Shown here piece by piece: positions 17,873 through 30,183 of a stretch of 64,000 nucleotides of DNA. Source of the stretch: an uncultured bacterium (lineage in GTDB: Bacteria; Planctomycetota; JAJSAM01; JAJVHW01); contig CALKVK010000021.1 of assembly GCA_937996235.1 (NCBI GenBank), forward strand, positions 1 through 64,000, in the 5' to 3' direction. The position numbers and the translations under genes are program-made. Each line of letters opens with the position of its first letter. The stretch's first letter is position 1. Under the pieces are notes generated by a model. The model worked only from the letters and a program-made list of their open reading frames with translations. It searched no databases and was not told where the DNA came from.

Positions 17873-18355
17873 ATGGACGACGACGGCACGTTGAAGATCG
17901 TCGCAGCCGGCGAGCGCGAGATCGTGATGACGCGCGCCCTGCACGCCCCTGCAGCGCGCGTCTTCGACGCGTTCACCCGGCCGGAACTGATCCGCCGCTG
18001 GCTCCACGGTCTCGACGGCTGGACGATGCCCGTCTGCGAGGTGGACCTGCGCGTCGGCGGCGCGTACCGCTACGTCTGGCGTCGCACGGACGGCTCGATG
18101 GAGATGGCGGCGTCGGGGACGTATCGCGAGATCGTGGCTCCCACGCGCCTCGTCGCCACCGAGCGCTTCGAGCCCGCGTGGTACTCCGGCGAGGCGCTTC
18201 TGACGCTCGAGCTGACGGAGAGCGACGGCCGCACGCTGCTCACGCAGACGATGCGCTACGACTCGCGCGCGACGCGCGACGCGGTGCTCGCGTCGCCGAT
18301 GGAGAGCGGCGTCGCGGCGAGCTACGACCGTCTGGAGCGCCTCGCGAGCGAGTGA
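17873..18355 (+). CDS. SRPBCC (AHSA1-like) domain protein
   Basis: A 160-residue helix-grip protein. The START/AHSA1 signature is visible: IVMTRALHAPAARVFDAFTRPELIRRWL, VGGAYRYVWRRTDG, GTYREIVAPTRLVATE and a C-terminal amphipathic helix. These bind small hydrophobic ligands; physiological roles of ArsR-linked members are mostly unknown. ATG 17873 is preceded by GGAGG at about 17860. It is co-transcribed with the ArsR gene, which may sense the same ligand. Confidence 0.85.
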   Translation: MDDDGTLKIVAAGEREIVMTRALHAPAARVFDAFTRPELIRRWLHGLDGWTMPVCEVDLRVGGAYRYVWRRTDGSMEMAASGTYREIVAPTRLVATERFEPAWYSGEALLTLELTESDGRTLLTQTMRYDSRATRDAVLASPMESGVAASYDRLERLASE

Positions 18356-18409
18356 GCGGACGAGTGCGTCGGGAGCCGGGCGCGGCCGTCACGCTCGGCG
18401 CGCTTCGGG

Positions 18410-18415
18410 TAGCTT
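18410..18415 (+). promoter_or_regulatory. Leaderless -10 box TAGCTT
   Basis: TAGCTT ends exactly six bases before the GTG at 18422, and no Shine-Dalgarno sequence is present. Transcription would begin at or beside the start codon. Confidence 0.55.
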
Positions 18416-18421
18416 CCACGC

Positions 18422-19732
18422 GTGCGTCCGCTCCGTCGCGTCGCCGCCGTCACCGCCGCGCTGCTCCTGGCCGCCGCGGCCACGCCTCGCGCCTCTGCCG
18501 GGGCGGACGTCGACGTCGCGGCGTTGCTCGCGCGGATCGTCGACGCGCGAACTCCCGACGCGCGTCGCACGGCGGCCGAGAGTGCTGCCCGCACGCCCGG
18601 GCTCACACTCGACGCCGCGCTCGAGGCGGCCCGTGCGTTCGGCGTGTTCGAGCCGCAGCAGGCGGGCACGCTGCGCATCGACGTGCCGGGCGGCGGCGCA
18701 GTGCAGGTGTTCGTCCCCGGCGGCTACGACCCGGCACGGCCGACGCCGCTGATCCTCGCGCTCCACGGCACGGGCGGCGACGGCGAGCAGGCGCTCTCGC
18801 TCTGGCAGGGTTTCGCGGAGCGCAACGGCTTCCTGGTCGCCGCTCCGGAGACGTCGGGCGCGAACGCGGGCTACACGTTCGGCGAGGCGGAGCGCGACGA
18901 GGGCTGGGCGGCGCTCCGCGCGGTGCGACGGCGGCTCAACGTGGACGAGAACCGCATCCACGCCACCGGGGTCAGCCGCGGTGGCCACATGACGTGGGAC
19001 CTCGCGCTGCGGCGGCCGGACGTGTTCGCGTCGCTCGCGCCGATGATCGGCGGCCCGCGGCTCGACTTCTCTCGCGGCTCGAACAACACGCGCTTCGTCG
19101 AGAACGTCGCGCACCTGCCGATCCGCGATCTGCAGGGCGAGCAGGACGACCCGCGGCTCCTCGCGAACCTGCGCATGGTCTTCGCGCGTCTCGAGGCGCT
19201 GCACGCCCCCGACGCACGGCTCGTGACGTTCGCGGAGCTCGGCCACTCGTTCGATCCGTCGGCCGTCGACTGGGACGCGTTCCTCGGCGGCGCGCGACGC
19301 GAGCCGTGGCCGGAGCGCGTGGTCGTCCGCGGGGCCGCGCCCGGAGTGCGATCGCACTTCGCGGAGATCGCGGGCGTCGAGCGCGACGTCGTCGTGGACT
19401 TCCGGCCGCGCGTCGACGCGAAGACGTGGCCGTCGCTCGGCGAGGACGCGCAGCGCCGTGTCGTCGCCGAACAGATCGAGGCCGCGACGGCGCGGCTCGA
19501 GGTGCGCCGCACGGCGCGCGGGCGCTACGAGGCGACCTCCGACGGCGTCACCGGCTTCCGTCTGCTGCTGCCGGCCGAGGGCGTCGGCGAGGACGGGCGT
19601 GTCGTCGTGCGCTGGAAGGGACGCGACCTCGCGCTGCGCGCGGAGCCGTCGCTCGCGGTGCTGCTCCGGGACTTCGCGGAGCGCTTCGACCGCACGTCCC
19701 TGGTGGTGTGCGAGGTGCGCGTCGGACGCTGA
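18422..19732 (+). CDS. Exported alpha/beta-hydrolase (PHB-depolymerase/LpqC-like esterase)
   Basis: A 436-residue protein with a cleavable signal peptide (first 27 residues, ending in ASA). The hydrolase domain resembles LpqC/poly-3-hydroxybutyrate depolymerase-type esterases: VFVPGGYDPARPTPLILALHGTGGDGE provides the oxyanion loop and GVSRGGH the nucleophile serine; LGHSF may supply the catalytic histidine. About 140 further C-terminal residues have no recognised fold. The likely role is hydrolysis of extracytoplasmic esters. The GTG start is placed by the leaderless promoter just upstream. Confidence 0.75.
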   Translation: MRPLRRVAAVTAALLLAAAATPRASAGADVDVAALLARIVDARTPDARRTAAESAARTPGLTLDAALEAARAFGVFEPQQAGTLRIDVPGGGAVQVFVPGGYDPARPTPLILALHGTGGDGEQALSLWQGFAERNGFLVAAPETSGANAGYTFGEAERDEGWAALRAVRRRLNVDENRIHATGVSRGGHMTWDLALRRPDVFASLAPMIGGPRLDFSRGSNNTRFVENVAHLPIRDLQGEQDDPRLLANLRMVFARLEALHAPDARLVTFAELGHSFDPSAVDWDAFLGGARREPWPERVVVRGAAPGVRSHFAEIAGVERDVVVDFRPRVDAKTWPSLGEDAQRRVVAEQIEAATARLEVRRTARGRYEATSDGVTGFRLLLPAEGVGEDGRVVVRWKGRDLALRAEPSLAVLLRDFAERFDRTSLVVCEVRVGR

Positions 19733-19747
19733 CGTGGCAGCGACCTG

Positions 19748-20176
19748 CTACGCGTCCGTCCACCAGGCGCCGGGCCGGTAGTCGCCGAAGTACCACCAGT
19801 TCCCCTCGAGGTCCTCGGCCATGTAGCCGCGTGCGCCGTACTCCTCGTTGCGGAGCGCACGCACGACGCGCGCGCCTGCGGCCACCGCGCGAGCGTGGTG
19901 CGCGTCCGGGTCCGCCACGCAGACGCAGAGTCCGTGCGCGCGTCGGCCGCCGAGGGCGCGCGCGCCGACGCGCCCGTCCTCGGCCTTCGGCGAGCTGACC
20001 ATCACGACGCCCGTGCCGAGACTCAGCTCGGAGTGCTCGATGCGGCCGTCGGGCCCGGGCACCACGAGGCGGCGCGTGAAGCCGAACGCGCGGCAGAGCC
20101 ACTCGATCGCCGCGGCCGCGTCGTCGTACGTGAGGCTCGGGTGGATGTCCGACGGCGTGCGCTCCGGTCCGCTCAT
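19748..20176 (-). CDS. VOC (glyoxalase/PhnB-like) family protein
   Basis: A 142-residue protein of two beta-alpha-beta3 units: SLTYDDAAAAIEWLCRAFGF starts the first and DPDAHHARAVAAGARVV the second, ending in the characteristic DLEGNWWYFGDY. VOC proteins bind a metal and act as glyoxalases, dioxygenases or antibiotic-binding proteins. ATG 20176 overlaps the stop of the upstream 81-residue gene. It converges with the esterase gene with 15 bases between stops. Confidence 0.82.
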   Translation of the reverse strand: MSGPERTPSDIHPSLTYDDAAAAIEWLCRAFGFTRRLVVPGPDGRIEHSELSLGTGVVMVSSPKAEDGRVGARALGGRRAHGLCVCVADPDAHHARAVAAGARVVRALRNEEYGARGYMAEDLEGNWWYFGDYRPGAWWTDA

Positions 20177-20418
20177 CGTGCTGCTCCTGTGTGCGGCGAC
20201 GTCGGCCTTGCGTGCTCCTTCGGCACACGCCACACGGCGGCGGCGTTGCCGCTGCGCTCGCGCGTCAGGGCGATCTCCTGCTCGAGGTGGTGCGTCCATG
20301 TGGGGCAGGCGCGCACGTACGGCAGGGCGTACGTGTCGCGGAGCTGCGCCCACGTGAGCCCGTCCGGGTGCTCGCGGAGCGCGCGCTCGATCGTGTCGCG
20401 GAACTCGTCGTAGCGCAT
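20173..20418 (-). CDS. Small conserved-looking hypothetical protein
   Basis: An 81-residue protein with a helical start (MRYDEFRDTIERALREHPDGLTW) followed by YALPYVRACPTWTHHLEQE and a basic tail. The shape suggests a small HTH-like domain, but no family is recognised. It has a GGAGGAG ribosome site and overlaps the VOC gene by four bases, so it is probably expressed. The function is unknown. Confidence 0.6.
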   Translation of the reverse strand: MRYDEFRDTIERALREHPDGLTWAQLRDTYALPYVRACPTWTHHLEQEIALTRERSGNAAAVWRVPKEHARPTSPHTGAAR

Positions 20419-20442
20419 GGCAGCTCCTCCGGCGGTTCGCTC

Positions 20443-20835
20443 TCACTCGCCCCGCGTGAACGCGAAGAACCGCTCGCGCTCGCCGGGAAGGTCCTCGTGA
20501 CGGATCTCGTCGATCGCGCCGTCCGCGCGCACGCGGACGTGCTGCCGGCAGCGGTACGCGTGGCTGCGACCCTGGTGGCTCACGTGGTCCGTGTACGTGA
20601 TCGCGGCCGTCGCCGGCCCGGTGGCGCTGACGCTGCTCTCGTACGTGACACGCTCGAACCGCGTGCGGGCGTCCTCGCCGTGGGCGCGGTACGACGCGAC
20701 GATCGCATCGGCTCCGGAGAGGCCCTCCGTGCCCGTGTGGTAGACGCAGTCGGGCGCGAGCAGCCGACGGGTCGCGTCGTAGTCCTCGGCGTCGAGGGCC
20801 GCGGCGAGACGGCGGGCGGCTTCGAGGGCGTTCAT
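20443..20835 (-). CDS. SnoaL/NTF2-like fold protein
   Basis: A 130-residue protein with the cone-shaped NTF2-like pattern: an N-terminal helix (EAARRLAAALDAEDYDATR), LLAPDCVYHTGTEGLSGADAIVASYRAHG, then four strands ending in GAIDEIRHEDLPGERE. Members act as isomerases, dehydratases or binding proteins; nothing here specifies a substrate. A TACGCT box on the minus strand ends ten bases before the ATG, giving at most a very short leader. Confidence 0.78.
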   Translation of the reverse strand: MNALEAARRLAAALDAEDYDATRRLLAPDCVYHTGTEGLSGADAIVASYRAHGEDARTRFERVTYESSVSATGPATAAITYTDHVSHQGRSHAYRCRQHVRVRADGAIDEIRHEDLPGERERFFAFTRGE

Positions 20836-20876
20836 CGAGACGCACAGCGTAGCGGACGGGTGCGCGCATCCGTCCC

Positions 20877-24025
<3,149 letters not shown>

Positions 24026-24029
<4 letters not shown>

Positions 24030-25720
24030 TCGACCGACCCGTGCAGGAACCAGCGCCGGCGCCGGCCGTCGTAGAAGACCCACAGCAGGTCGCCGCGCGC
24101 GGTCTCGACGTAGTGGTACTCGCGGTGCACGCCGCCGTGTGCGCCGGGGGCGGCGCCCCACCAGCCGCCCGAGAGCACGTAGGGGCCGTGCGAGCGGCGT
24201 ACGGGTCCGCACGCAAGGCCGGCGACGAGCCAGCCGTCCGGCTCGTAACGCGGGCGGTGGGGCAGCGGGACGGGGTCGAGCTCGATGCGCCGCACGAGCC
24301 GCGGGAGCGGGGGGTGTCCGTCGTCGTCGTCCACCTCGCCCGGGGCGCGCGGTCCGCCGATCACCGTGCGCGCGGGGTCCGGCAGGCGCAGTTCCGTGAG
24401 CGGCTCGAGCACGAACGACGCCTCGGGCAGGTGGGCGTCGAGCAGGCGCGCGACGACGACCGACCCGGGCCCGTGCTCGGCGCGCAGCCGCGCGAGGGCG
24501 CGGGCGCCGGCGCGCAGGTCGCGGCGCGGGTTCTCGCGGAAGAGCCGGAGCTGCTCGACCTGCGCGGGCACGCCGCGGGCGGTCAGGACGGCCTCCTCGA
24601 CGCCCCACACGGAGCGGCCCGGGGCGTCCGTCTCCGGGACGTCGGCGTCGACGGCGTCGGCGTCGGCTCCGGGGCGGGGGCGGCGTCGCGCAGGGCGTCG
24701 GGCGGGAGGGGCGTCGTCGTCGCGCGGGGCCGTGCCCTGGAGCTCGGCCTGGAGTTGCAGGCGCACCAGCTCGAGCAGGTGCGGCAGCGCGAGGGTGGGC
24801 GAGGCGGGGCGCACCTCGCAGAGCGTGGGCGGACCCTTCTCGCGCACGAGGCGCACGTGCAGGGCGGCGAGCGCGTGCCGGCGCTCGGCGAGCTCGGCGA
24901 GGAGGCCCGGCAGCGCGCGCTCGAGGCAGGCGAGGAGGCGTGCGGAGTCCGTCTCGGGCATCTCGAACGCGATGCGCCGCACCGGCGGCTCGGCGGGGCG
25001 GCGGGGGGCGAGCGGCTCCGTCATCTCGCCCGAGGCGATGCGGTGCAGCCGCGCGGCCTCCTTGCCGAAGCGCGTCGCGAGCCCCTCGGGCGGCAGCCGC
25101 AGGAAGTCGCCCACGGTGCGCACGCCGAGGCGCAGGAGCGCGTCGCGCAGGGCGGGTTCGAGCGCCAGCCGCTCGAGCGGCACGCGCGCGGCGAGCCGGC
25201 GCTCCTCCTCGGGGTCGGCGACGAGTCGCGGTCCCTCGCCGGCGACGCGGGCGAGCGCGTACGTCGCGAAGCGCCCGAAGCCGCAGACGACGGCGCCGCG
25301 CAGCCCCTCCGCGACGAGCGCCCCGTGCAGGCGTTCGGCCCACTCGAGGAGCGAGGGGTGCAGGAGCACGAGCCCCGCGGCGTTCACCCAGAAGACACCC
25401 GGCTCGTGCGCCGCGGGCTCGGCCTCGGGCGAGAAGCGGTCGAGGAGCCGCAGCACCTCGTCGGTGCCCGCGGCGATCTCCTCGGGGGGGACCTCCGCCG
25501 CGCGCAGACCGGGACAGATGCCGAGCGCCGTCGCGTAGCGCTGTCCGGGGAGGACACGCTGCCGCCGCGCCTCCAGGTTGGCGGAGAGCACGCGGCCCTG
25601 CGGGTGGTCGCGGTCCACGACCGCCGCCGGCCCCGTCCCGAACTCCGGCTCGCGCCGCAGGAGGAGCTGCAGCGCGAAGGCGGGCAGGTCCACGCACGCG
25701 AGCCGCTCGCCGCGCCGCAC
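24026..25720 (-). CDS. imuB: ImuB, Y-family polymerase-like mutagenesis protein
   Basis: A catalytically degenerate Y-family polymerase homologue that links DnaE2 to the beta clamp. The N-terminus ERLACVDLPAFALQLLLRREP, the palm-like VNAAGLVLLHPS and FGRFATYALARVAGEG, the HhH segment LGVRTVGDFLRLPPEGLATRFG and the C-terminal RSVWGVEEA...FRENPRRDL...WFYDGRRRRWFLHG-type ending match ImuB. The frame is open to 25849, but a -10-like CTATAC and a LexA-box-like motif lie inside that extension, so a start at GTG 25720 (or 25762) is more likely. It overlaps dnaE2 by four bases. Confidence 0.85.
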
Positions 25721-25824
25721 ACGCCGCTGCGCCCCCCCGTCCGGTCGTGCCGTGCCGTCCACGCCGCTCGCGCCGTCCTTCCGCCCGCGCTCGTCCCGCT
25801 CCGCCCGGGCGGCCGTTCGCCCGG

Positions 25825-25840
25825 ATGCAGACAGATGTCC
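25825..25840 (-). promoter_or_regulatory. Candidate LexA box upstream of imuB
   Basis: Read on the minus strand this is GGACATCTGTCTGCAT, which matches 13 of 16 positions of the first part of the palindrome upstream of lexA (GGACATGCGTCCGCAT, 31751-31766). A -10-like CTATAC lies immediately before it (25841-25846), so bound repressor would block the start of transcription of imuB-dnaE2. Confidence 0.6.
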
Positions 25841-25926
25841 GTATAGCACGCCGGACGGTGCCCGCGAGGTCGAAAGTCGAGGATCCGCCCGTGCCCCCGC
25901 GAGGCGGGTGGCCGCGGCCGGCAGCC

Positions 25927-26073
25927 TCAGAGCCCCGGTCTCGCCCTCGCGTACTCGCGCGCGCGCACGCGCGCGCGAAGCGGCCCACGCCCGTGGGCCA
26001 GATCGCGGTGGACGTCGTCGAGGGGGCGGCCGAGCCGAGCGGCGATCCGCACGGCGAGCAGGACGTCGGTCAC
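25927..26073 (-). CDS. Possible 48-residue protein coupled to methyltransferase
   Basis: A short frame starts at GTG 26073, overlapping the TGA of the methyltransferase gene by three bases, and reads VTDVLLAVRIAARLGRPLDD then a His/Arg-rich tail ending in an Arg-rich stretch. The first half looks like a genuine amphipathic helix; the rest could be random high-GC sequence. It is reported because of the coupling. No family is recognised. Confidence 0.3.
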   Translation of the reverse strand: MTDVLLAVRIAARLGRPLDDVHRDLAHGRGPLRARVRAREYARARPGL

Positions 26074-26660
26074 GGACGGACTCCCGCGGTCAGGCAGGCG
26101 GGGCGGGCGCGCGCGATCCAGCGGCGGTACCAGGGGCGGAGCGCCGCGCCGCCGAGGGCGGGGACGGGGCCGTGGTCGCGTACGTCGCCGAAGCCCGCGG
26201 TCGAGAGCGTCGCCGTGACGGCACGTGCCGCCGCCGGGGCGACGACGAGGACACGTCCCCCGCGACGCAGGACGCGGTAGCACTCGAGGAGCGCGAGGTC
26301 GCGGTCGACGTCGCCGTCCGCGAGCCCGTCCAGGAGCACCACGTCGAACGTGGCGGAGCCGTACGGCAGGTCGTCGAGCGTCGCCGGCGCGGTGATGTCC
26401 ACCGCGTGACCGAGCGCGGCGACCCGGTCCGCGGCGGAGGTGTCGCGTGTCGCGACGAGGACGCGCCGATGCCGCCGACCGAGGAGGGCTTCGAGGACGC
26501 GGGTCCAAGCATCGGTACGTTGCGCGGGAGGACGTCCGCCGGGCCGCACCGTGTCGGCGGATGCGGCTCGCGCCGCGGGCCGGGCGGGAGGCAGCAGGCG
26601 GAGGGATAGCGACTCGGACACGGTGGTCTCGCAGGCGATGCGCGCGGCGGCGGTTCGCAC
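26070..26660 (-). CDS. SAM-dependent methyltransferase-like protein
   Basis: A 196-residue protein resembling the C-terminal half of a class I methyltransferase: VLEALLGRRHRRVLVATRDT, ATFDVVLLDGLADGDVDRDL, ALLECYRVLRRGGRVLVVAPA. The glycine-rich SAM motif I (E/DxGxGxG) is not intact; the corresponding segment reads VLVATRDTSAADRV. It may therefore be a degenerate or non-catalytic member. Start GTG 26660 is uncertain. The promoter and substrate are unknown. Confidence 0.6.
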   Translation of the reverse strand: MRTAAARIACETTVSESLSLRLLPPARPAARAASADTVRPGGRPPAQRTDAWTRVLEALLGRRHRRVLVATRDTSAADRVAALGHAVDITAPATLDDLPYGSATFDVVLLDGLADGDVDRDLALLECYRVLRRGGRVLVVAPAAARAVTATLSTAGFGDVRDHGPVPALGGAALRPWYRRWIARARPACLTAGVRP

Positions 26661-26786
26661 AGGCCGTGCCGGTCCGACCGTGTCGCGGTCGCCGCCGCCC
26701 CCGCGTACCTCCCGCAGCGCCGCGACGTGCCGCGGGCGTCACATGCGTTACGGCGCCGTGGCGGCGCGTGGTCCCCGCCGCCACGG

Positions 26787-28175
26787 TCAGCGCACGTCGA
26801 CGGTGAGGTCGTTCGAGACGAGGAGCGGCGCGTCGTCCGGTGCGAATGCCGCGCGGCACGTCCAGCGGAGCACGTGGCGCCCCGGCGGCAGGCGGTAGGT
26901 CGTCACCTCGAAGTTCCAGTCGGCGCGCGGGCTTGGCAGGACGAGGCCGCTGTACGGCGCGAGCGGCGGGTCGCGGGGCGTCGTCGGCACGCCGTCCACG
27001 CTCTCGCCGAAGATGGCCTTCGGGCCCATCACGTACACGTCGGTGCCCGGTCGCGTCGCCTCGTACACGTGGACGACGCGGATCTCCTCGTCGGCCGCGT
27101 AGACCGACTTCGCGGCCAGCAGCGTGAGGCGCTCCCCTGTCGCCGCGAGCGGTCCCCTGGCCGTGCGGCGGGCGTAGGACCGCGCCACGGCGACATCGGC
27201 CGCGGGCGCGTGGACGATCCCGTCGCCCTGGCGGGCGAACAGTCCGGGGAACTCGCGCAGGTGCCCGGGGATCGGCGCGCCCGCGTCGTCGAGCGGCGTC
27301 GGCAGCTCGAGCGGCGACCAGCGGAACGTGACGGGCTCGATCCGCCAGCGCGCCGGGACGCGCAGCCGCACCGTGACCGGGTAGGCGACGGGCGCGCCGT
27401 CGTCGCGCGCGTAGATGCCGGCCGTGAAGCCGCCGCTCCCGGACCCGCCGCGGCAGGCGAGATCGTTCCCCTGTGCGTCGGTGACCTCCGCAGCCGTGGC
27501 TGCCCAGCGGTGCGTCAGGATGCGGCCGAGATCGTCGTCGCGTTCGCCGACGGACGCTGCGACGTAGAGCAGGTCGGCGCTCTCGGATGTCGGCGTGACC
27601 CGCAGCGCGAACGGACCCGCCGTGCCTTGCGCCGTCTCGCCGCGGCGGGCGAGCGTGAGCTCGTGCGTGTCCCAGGTGGCGACGCGGACGAGTCCCCACG
27701 AGACCTCGAGCGCCGTCGCGCGCCACGCGTCGGCGGGCAGCGGCACGGCAGGGAACGCGACGTGGCGGCGTGCGACGTCCACCTGCGGCCACGGGCCGTC
27801 CGTCGGCGGCTGCGGTCCGATGCGCTCCGAGCTGCCGTCCTCGAAACGCAGAGACAGCGACGGCGCCCCGCGCGGTGCCACGACCGATGCGGCGAGCACG
27901 TCCGACGCGTCGGAGTCGATCGTGAGCTGGACCTGCACGCGGTCCTGGTCCGCTGTCGGGTCGCGCTCCCGCGAGCCGACGAAGAGCCGCGCCGTCCACG
28001 CGCCGTCGTCCGACGTGCCCGTCGCCTCGGTGTACGCGCGTGCGGTGGGCGCGGCTTCCGGCGTCGTCACGGGCGCTGTCGGCTCGGTAGCCGGTGCGAC
28101 CGTCTGCGGGTGTGCGCACGTCGCGAGCAGCGGCGCCAGGAGCAGGTGCGCGACTCGTGTCGGGCGCGTCGTCAT
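26787..28175 (-). CDS. Putative lipoprotein, unknown function
   Basis: An exported protein of 462 residues. The signal peptide ends LLATC (Cys19), followed by a Pro/Thr/Ala-rich linker of about 40 residues. The mature part is rich in beta-strands with regularly spaced Trp/Asp, for example WTARLFVGSRERDPT, ALEVSWGLVRVATWD and a closing YRLPPGRHVLRWTCRAAF, suggesting immunoglobulin-like or jelly-roll modules. No enzyme motif is seen. ATG 28175 follows GGGAGG. The upstream frame extension is basic and unlike a protein start. Confidence 0.65.
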   Translation of the reverse strand: MTTRPTRVAHLLLAPLLATCAHPQTVAPATEPTAPVTTPEAAPTARAYTEATGTSDDGAWTARLFVGSRERDPTADQDRVQVQLTIDSDASDVLAASVVAPRGAPSLSLRFEDGSSERIGPQPPTDGPWPQVDVARRHVAFPAVPLPADAWRATALEVSWGLVRVATWDTHELTLARRGETAQGTAGPFALRVTPTSESADLLYVAASVGERDDDLGRILTHRWAATAAEVTDAQGNDLACRGGSGSGGFTAGIYARDDGAPVAYPVTVRLRVPARWRIEPVTFRWSPLELPTPLDDAGAPIPGHLREFPGLFARQGDGIVHAPAADVAVARSYARRTARGPLAATGERLTLLAAKSVYAADEEIRVVHVYEATRPGTDVYVMGPKAIFGESVDGVPTTPRDPPLAPYSGLVLPSPRADWNFEVTTYRLPPGRHVLRWTCRAAFAPDDAPLLVSNDLTVDVR

Positions 28176-28227
28176 CGCAGGCCTCCCGGGATCATGTCGC
28201 CGAGAGGGTCCGGTCCTGCGCACCCGC

Positions 28228-28836
28228 TCAGCAGTCCTTGTACTTCCAGTTCCGCGTCTTCCCCTCGGCGAGCCACGCGACCGACTGCGCGACGCGCCGG
28301 TCACGCGTCTCCTCGCGCTTGGCCTCGGTCACCCACTCCACGTACTCGTGGCGGTAGCCGGGCGTGAGCGCGTCCCACGTCGCCTTGGCCTTCGCGTCGG
28401 TACGGATCGCCGCGACGAACCATGTCGGCGCCGTCGGTCGGTCCTTCGGGGACTTCTTCGTGCGAACGGGCTTCGTGCCCGTCTCGTTCAGCTTCGCCGC
28501 CTCACGCACGTACGCGACGAGCACCTTCTTCGCGGGGAGCTGCGCGACGTCCGTGTAGCGGCCGCTCATCGGGCTCGCCTTCGGGTCCTCGCCGAGGATC
28601 CCGGCCGGGTCCTTCATCAGCGAGCCCTTCCAGAACCCGAAGCCTGCGTGCGCCTTGAAGGCGGCCATGCCGCCCAGGATGCCGTGGTGCTCGAACGACG
28701 GATGGCCCCACTTGATCGTCTCGACCACGTCCGGGCAGCCGGCGTGGAAGGCGTTGCGCACGTGCGTCAGGATCGGCCGCGCGAACGGCGCGGCCTTGGC
28801 GATGTAGGCGTCGACGCGAGGATCGATCTGGGGCAC
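28228..28836 (-). CDS. YdeI/OmpD-associated family protein (DUF1801 + OmdA)
   Basis: A 202-residue protein. An N-terminal DUF1801 domain (KAAPFARPILTHVRNAFHA, VVETIKWGHPSFEHHG, AGFGFWKGSL) is followed by an OmdA/YdeI-type C-terminus (APTWFVAAIRTDAKAKATWDALTPGYRHEYVEWVTEAK). Relatives are annotated as involved in resistance to cationic peptides or as bacteriocin-protection proteins, on limited evidence. Start GTG 28836 has GAGG upstream. Confidence 0.85.
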   Translation of the reverse strand: MPQIDPRVDAYIAKAAPFARPILTHVRNAFHAGCPDVVETIKWGHPSFEHHGILGGMAAFKAHAGFGFWKGSLMKDPAGILGEDPKASPMSGRYTDVAQLPAKKVLVAYVREAAKLNETGTKPVRTKKSPKDRPTAPTWFVAAIRTDAKAKATWDALTPGYRHEYVEWVTEAKREETRDRRVAQSVAWLAEGKTRNWKYKDC

Positions 28837-28989
28837 GGGTCACCTCGACGACGGAGGCACGCCACGCGCGCGTGACGTGGCGGGACGCGGCGCATGGTAG
28901 CGCGCGGACAACACGCGCCGCGCACGGCGCGTCGAAGGGGTGTGGTATGCTCCCCGGCGGACGGAGGCGAGGAGACCACGCGAGAGCGA

Positions 28990-30054
28990 GTGGTCTTCGT
29001 CGTGGACAGCGCGGTCGGTGCAGTACCCGTTCCTCCCGGTGAGCCGCGTGGCGCCGTCGCGCGACCCGCCCCTCCCGCCGCCGATGCGGAGTTGACGCCG
29101 CGCGACGTCGAGAACGCGCTGGCCGCGCTCGCGCGGATCGACCACGAGACACGGCACTGCATCGCCGCGTGGCTGCGCTGCGCCGAGCGCCTCGCGGGGG
29201 CGTCCGACGACGGTTGGACGATCTTCGGCGTCACCGGTCTCTCGCAGCTCTGCGAGGAGCGACTGAACCTGCCCGCACCCGACGCGTGGCGCCTGCGTCA
29301 GGCCGCCAAGGGCTGCGAGTCCTCCCCGCGTCTCGCGGAGCGAGTCCAGAGCCGGCAGATCCACTTGACGAAGGCCGCTGCGCTCGCGTCCGTCATCGAA
29401 CACGTGCAGCGCGAGGGAGACGAGGAGCGGTTGCTCGACTTCGCGGCAGCGGCGAACTCGTACGAGACGCGTGACGAGGTCGCGCGCATCCGCGAGGAGG
29501 CGCGCACGCACGAGCGACCCGCGACGGTCACGCTGCACCTCACACGGCAGGGCCTTCGCGATCTCGATCGTGCGCGCGATCTCGTCTCCGGTCGATCGGG
29601 CGGTGTGCGCGCGTCTCCGAGCGAGGCCGCGGAGGTGGCGCTCGCGGAGTTCGTGAAGCGGCGCTGCCCCGAGGGGCGCGCGCGACGGGCGGAGACGCGC
29701 GTCGCTGCGCCTGCGACGCCGCCCGCGTCATCCGAGACGGGGTCCAGTTCCGGCTCCGAGGCGTCGCGACGACGAGGTCGACGCATACCAGCGCGCGAGC
29801 GTCACGCCGTCGTCGCGCGGCACGGCGACGTGTGTGCCGTCGACGGCTGCGAGCAGCGCACCGCGCTGCAGTTCGCGCACCGCACGCCCTTCTGCGACGG
29901 CGGCGCGAACGTCGCCTCGAACCTGCTCCTGCTCTGTCGACACCACCATCGCACGATCGACTCCGGTCGCGTGCTCGTCGCACGCGACGGTGTCACGCTC
30001 GTCGCGCGGCACGGCGATGTCGTGGGGCGGCTCCGGGTAGCCGAGCCGCCGTGA
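28990..30054 (+). CDS. HNH endonuclease with DUF222-like N-terminal helical domain
   Basis: A protein of 354 residues. The first 250 form a helical domain (ELTPRDVENALAALARIDHET, GFSQLCEE-like VTGLSQLCEERLNLPAPDAWRLRQAA) as in '13E12/DUF222'-type HNH proteins. The C-terminal HNH nuclease has CAVDGCEQ and CRHHHRTIDSG flanking LQFAHRTPFCDGGANVASNL, with zinc-binding cysteines and the catalytic histidine. Such proteins are multicopy in many GC-rich genomes; the target is unknown. GTG 28990 is preferred over a start at 28894 because the intervening sequence holds the likely promoter (TATGCT near 28947). Confidence 0.78.
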   Translation: MVFVVDSAVGAVPVPPGEPRGAVARPAPPAADAELTPRDVENALAALARIDHETRHCIAAWLRCAERLAGASDDGWTIFGVTGLSQLCEERLNLPAPDAWRLRQAAKGCESSPRLAERVQSRQIHLTKAAALASVIEHVQREGDEERLLDFAAAANSYETRDEVARIREEARTHERPATVTLHLTRQGLRDLDRARDLVSGRSGGVRASPSEAAEVALAEFVKRRCPEGRARRAETRVAAPATPPASSETGSSSGSEASRRRGRRIPARERHAVVARHGDVCAVDGCEQRTALQFAHRTPFCDGGANVASNLLLLCRHHHRTIDSGRVLVARDGVTLVARHGDVVGRLRVAEPP

Positions 30055-30163
30055 CGCTGGCGACCTCGGCGACTCGTCGTTCCGGCGGCCGCGGCGCGGG
30101 GAGAGCGCACGCGGACTTCGTCGATTCCACGAGGTGGGCGATCCCGTGGTGCTGCCGCGCACT

Positions 30164-30183
30164 CAATCACAGGCAATCACAGG
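30164..30183. repeat. Tandem decamer duplication at imuA stop
   Basis: CAATCACAGG occurs twice in direct succession and overlaps the stop codon of the imuA-like gene. It is probably a slippage duplication that altered the last few residues of that protein. Confidence 0.5.

Noticed and set aside
26074..28119. Long minus-strand frame overlapping the lipoprotein and methyltransferase genes
   Set aside because: It is in a different frame from both genes and is Arg-rich; only its last 48 codons (25927-26073) have any contextual support.
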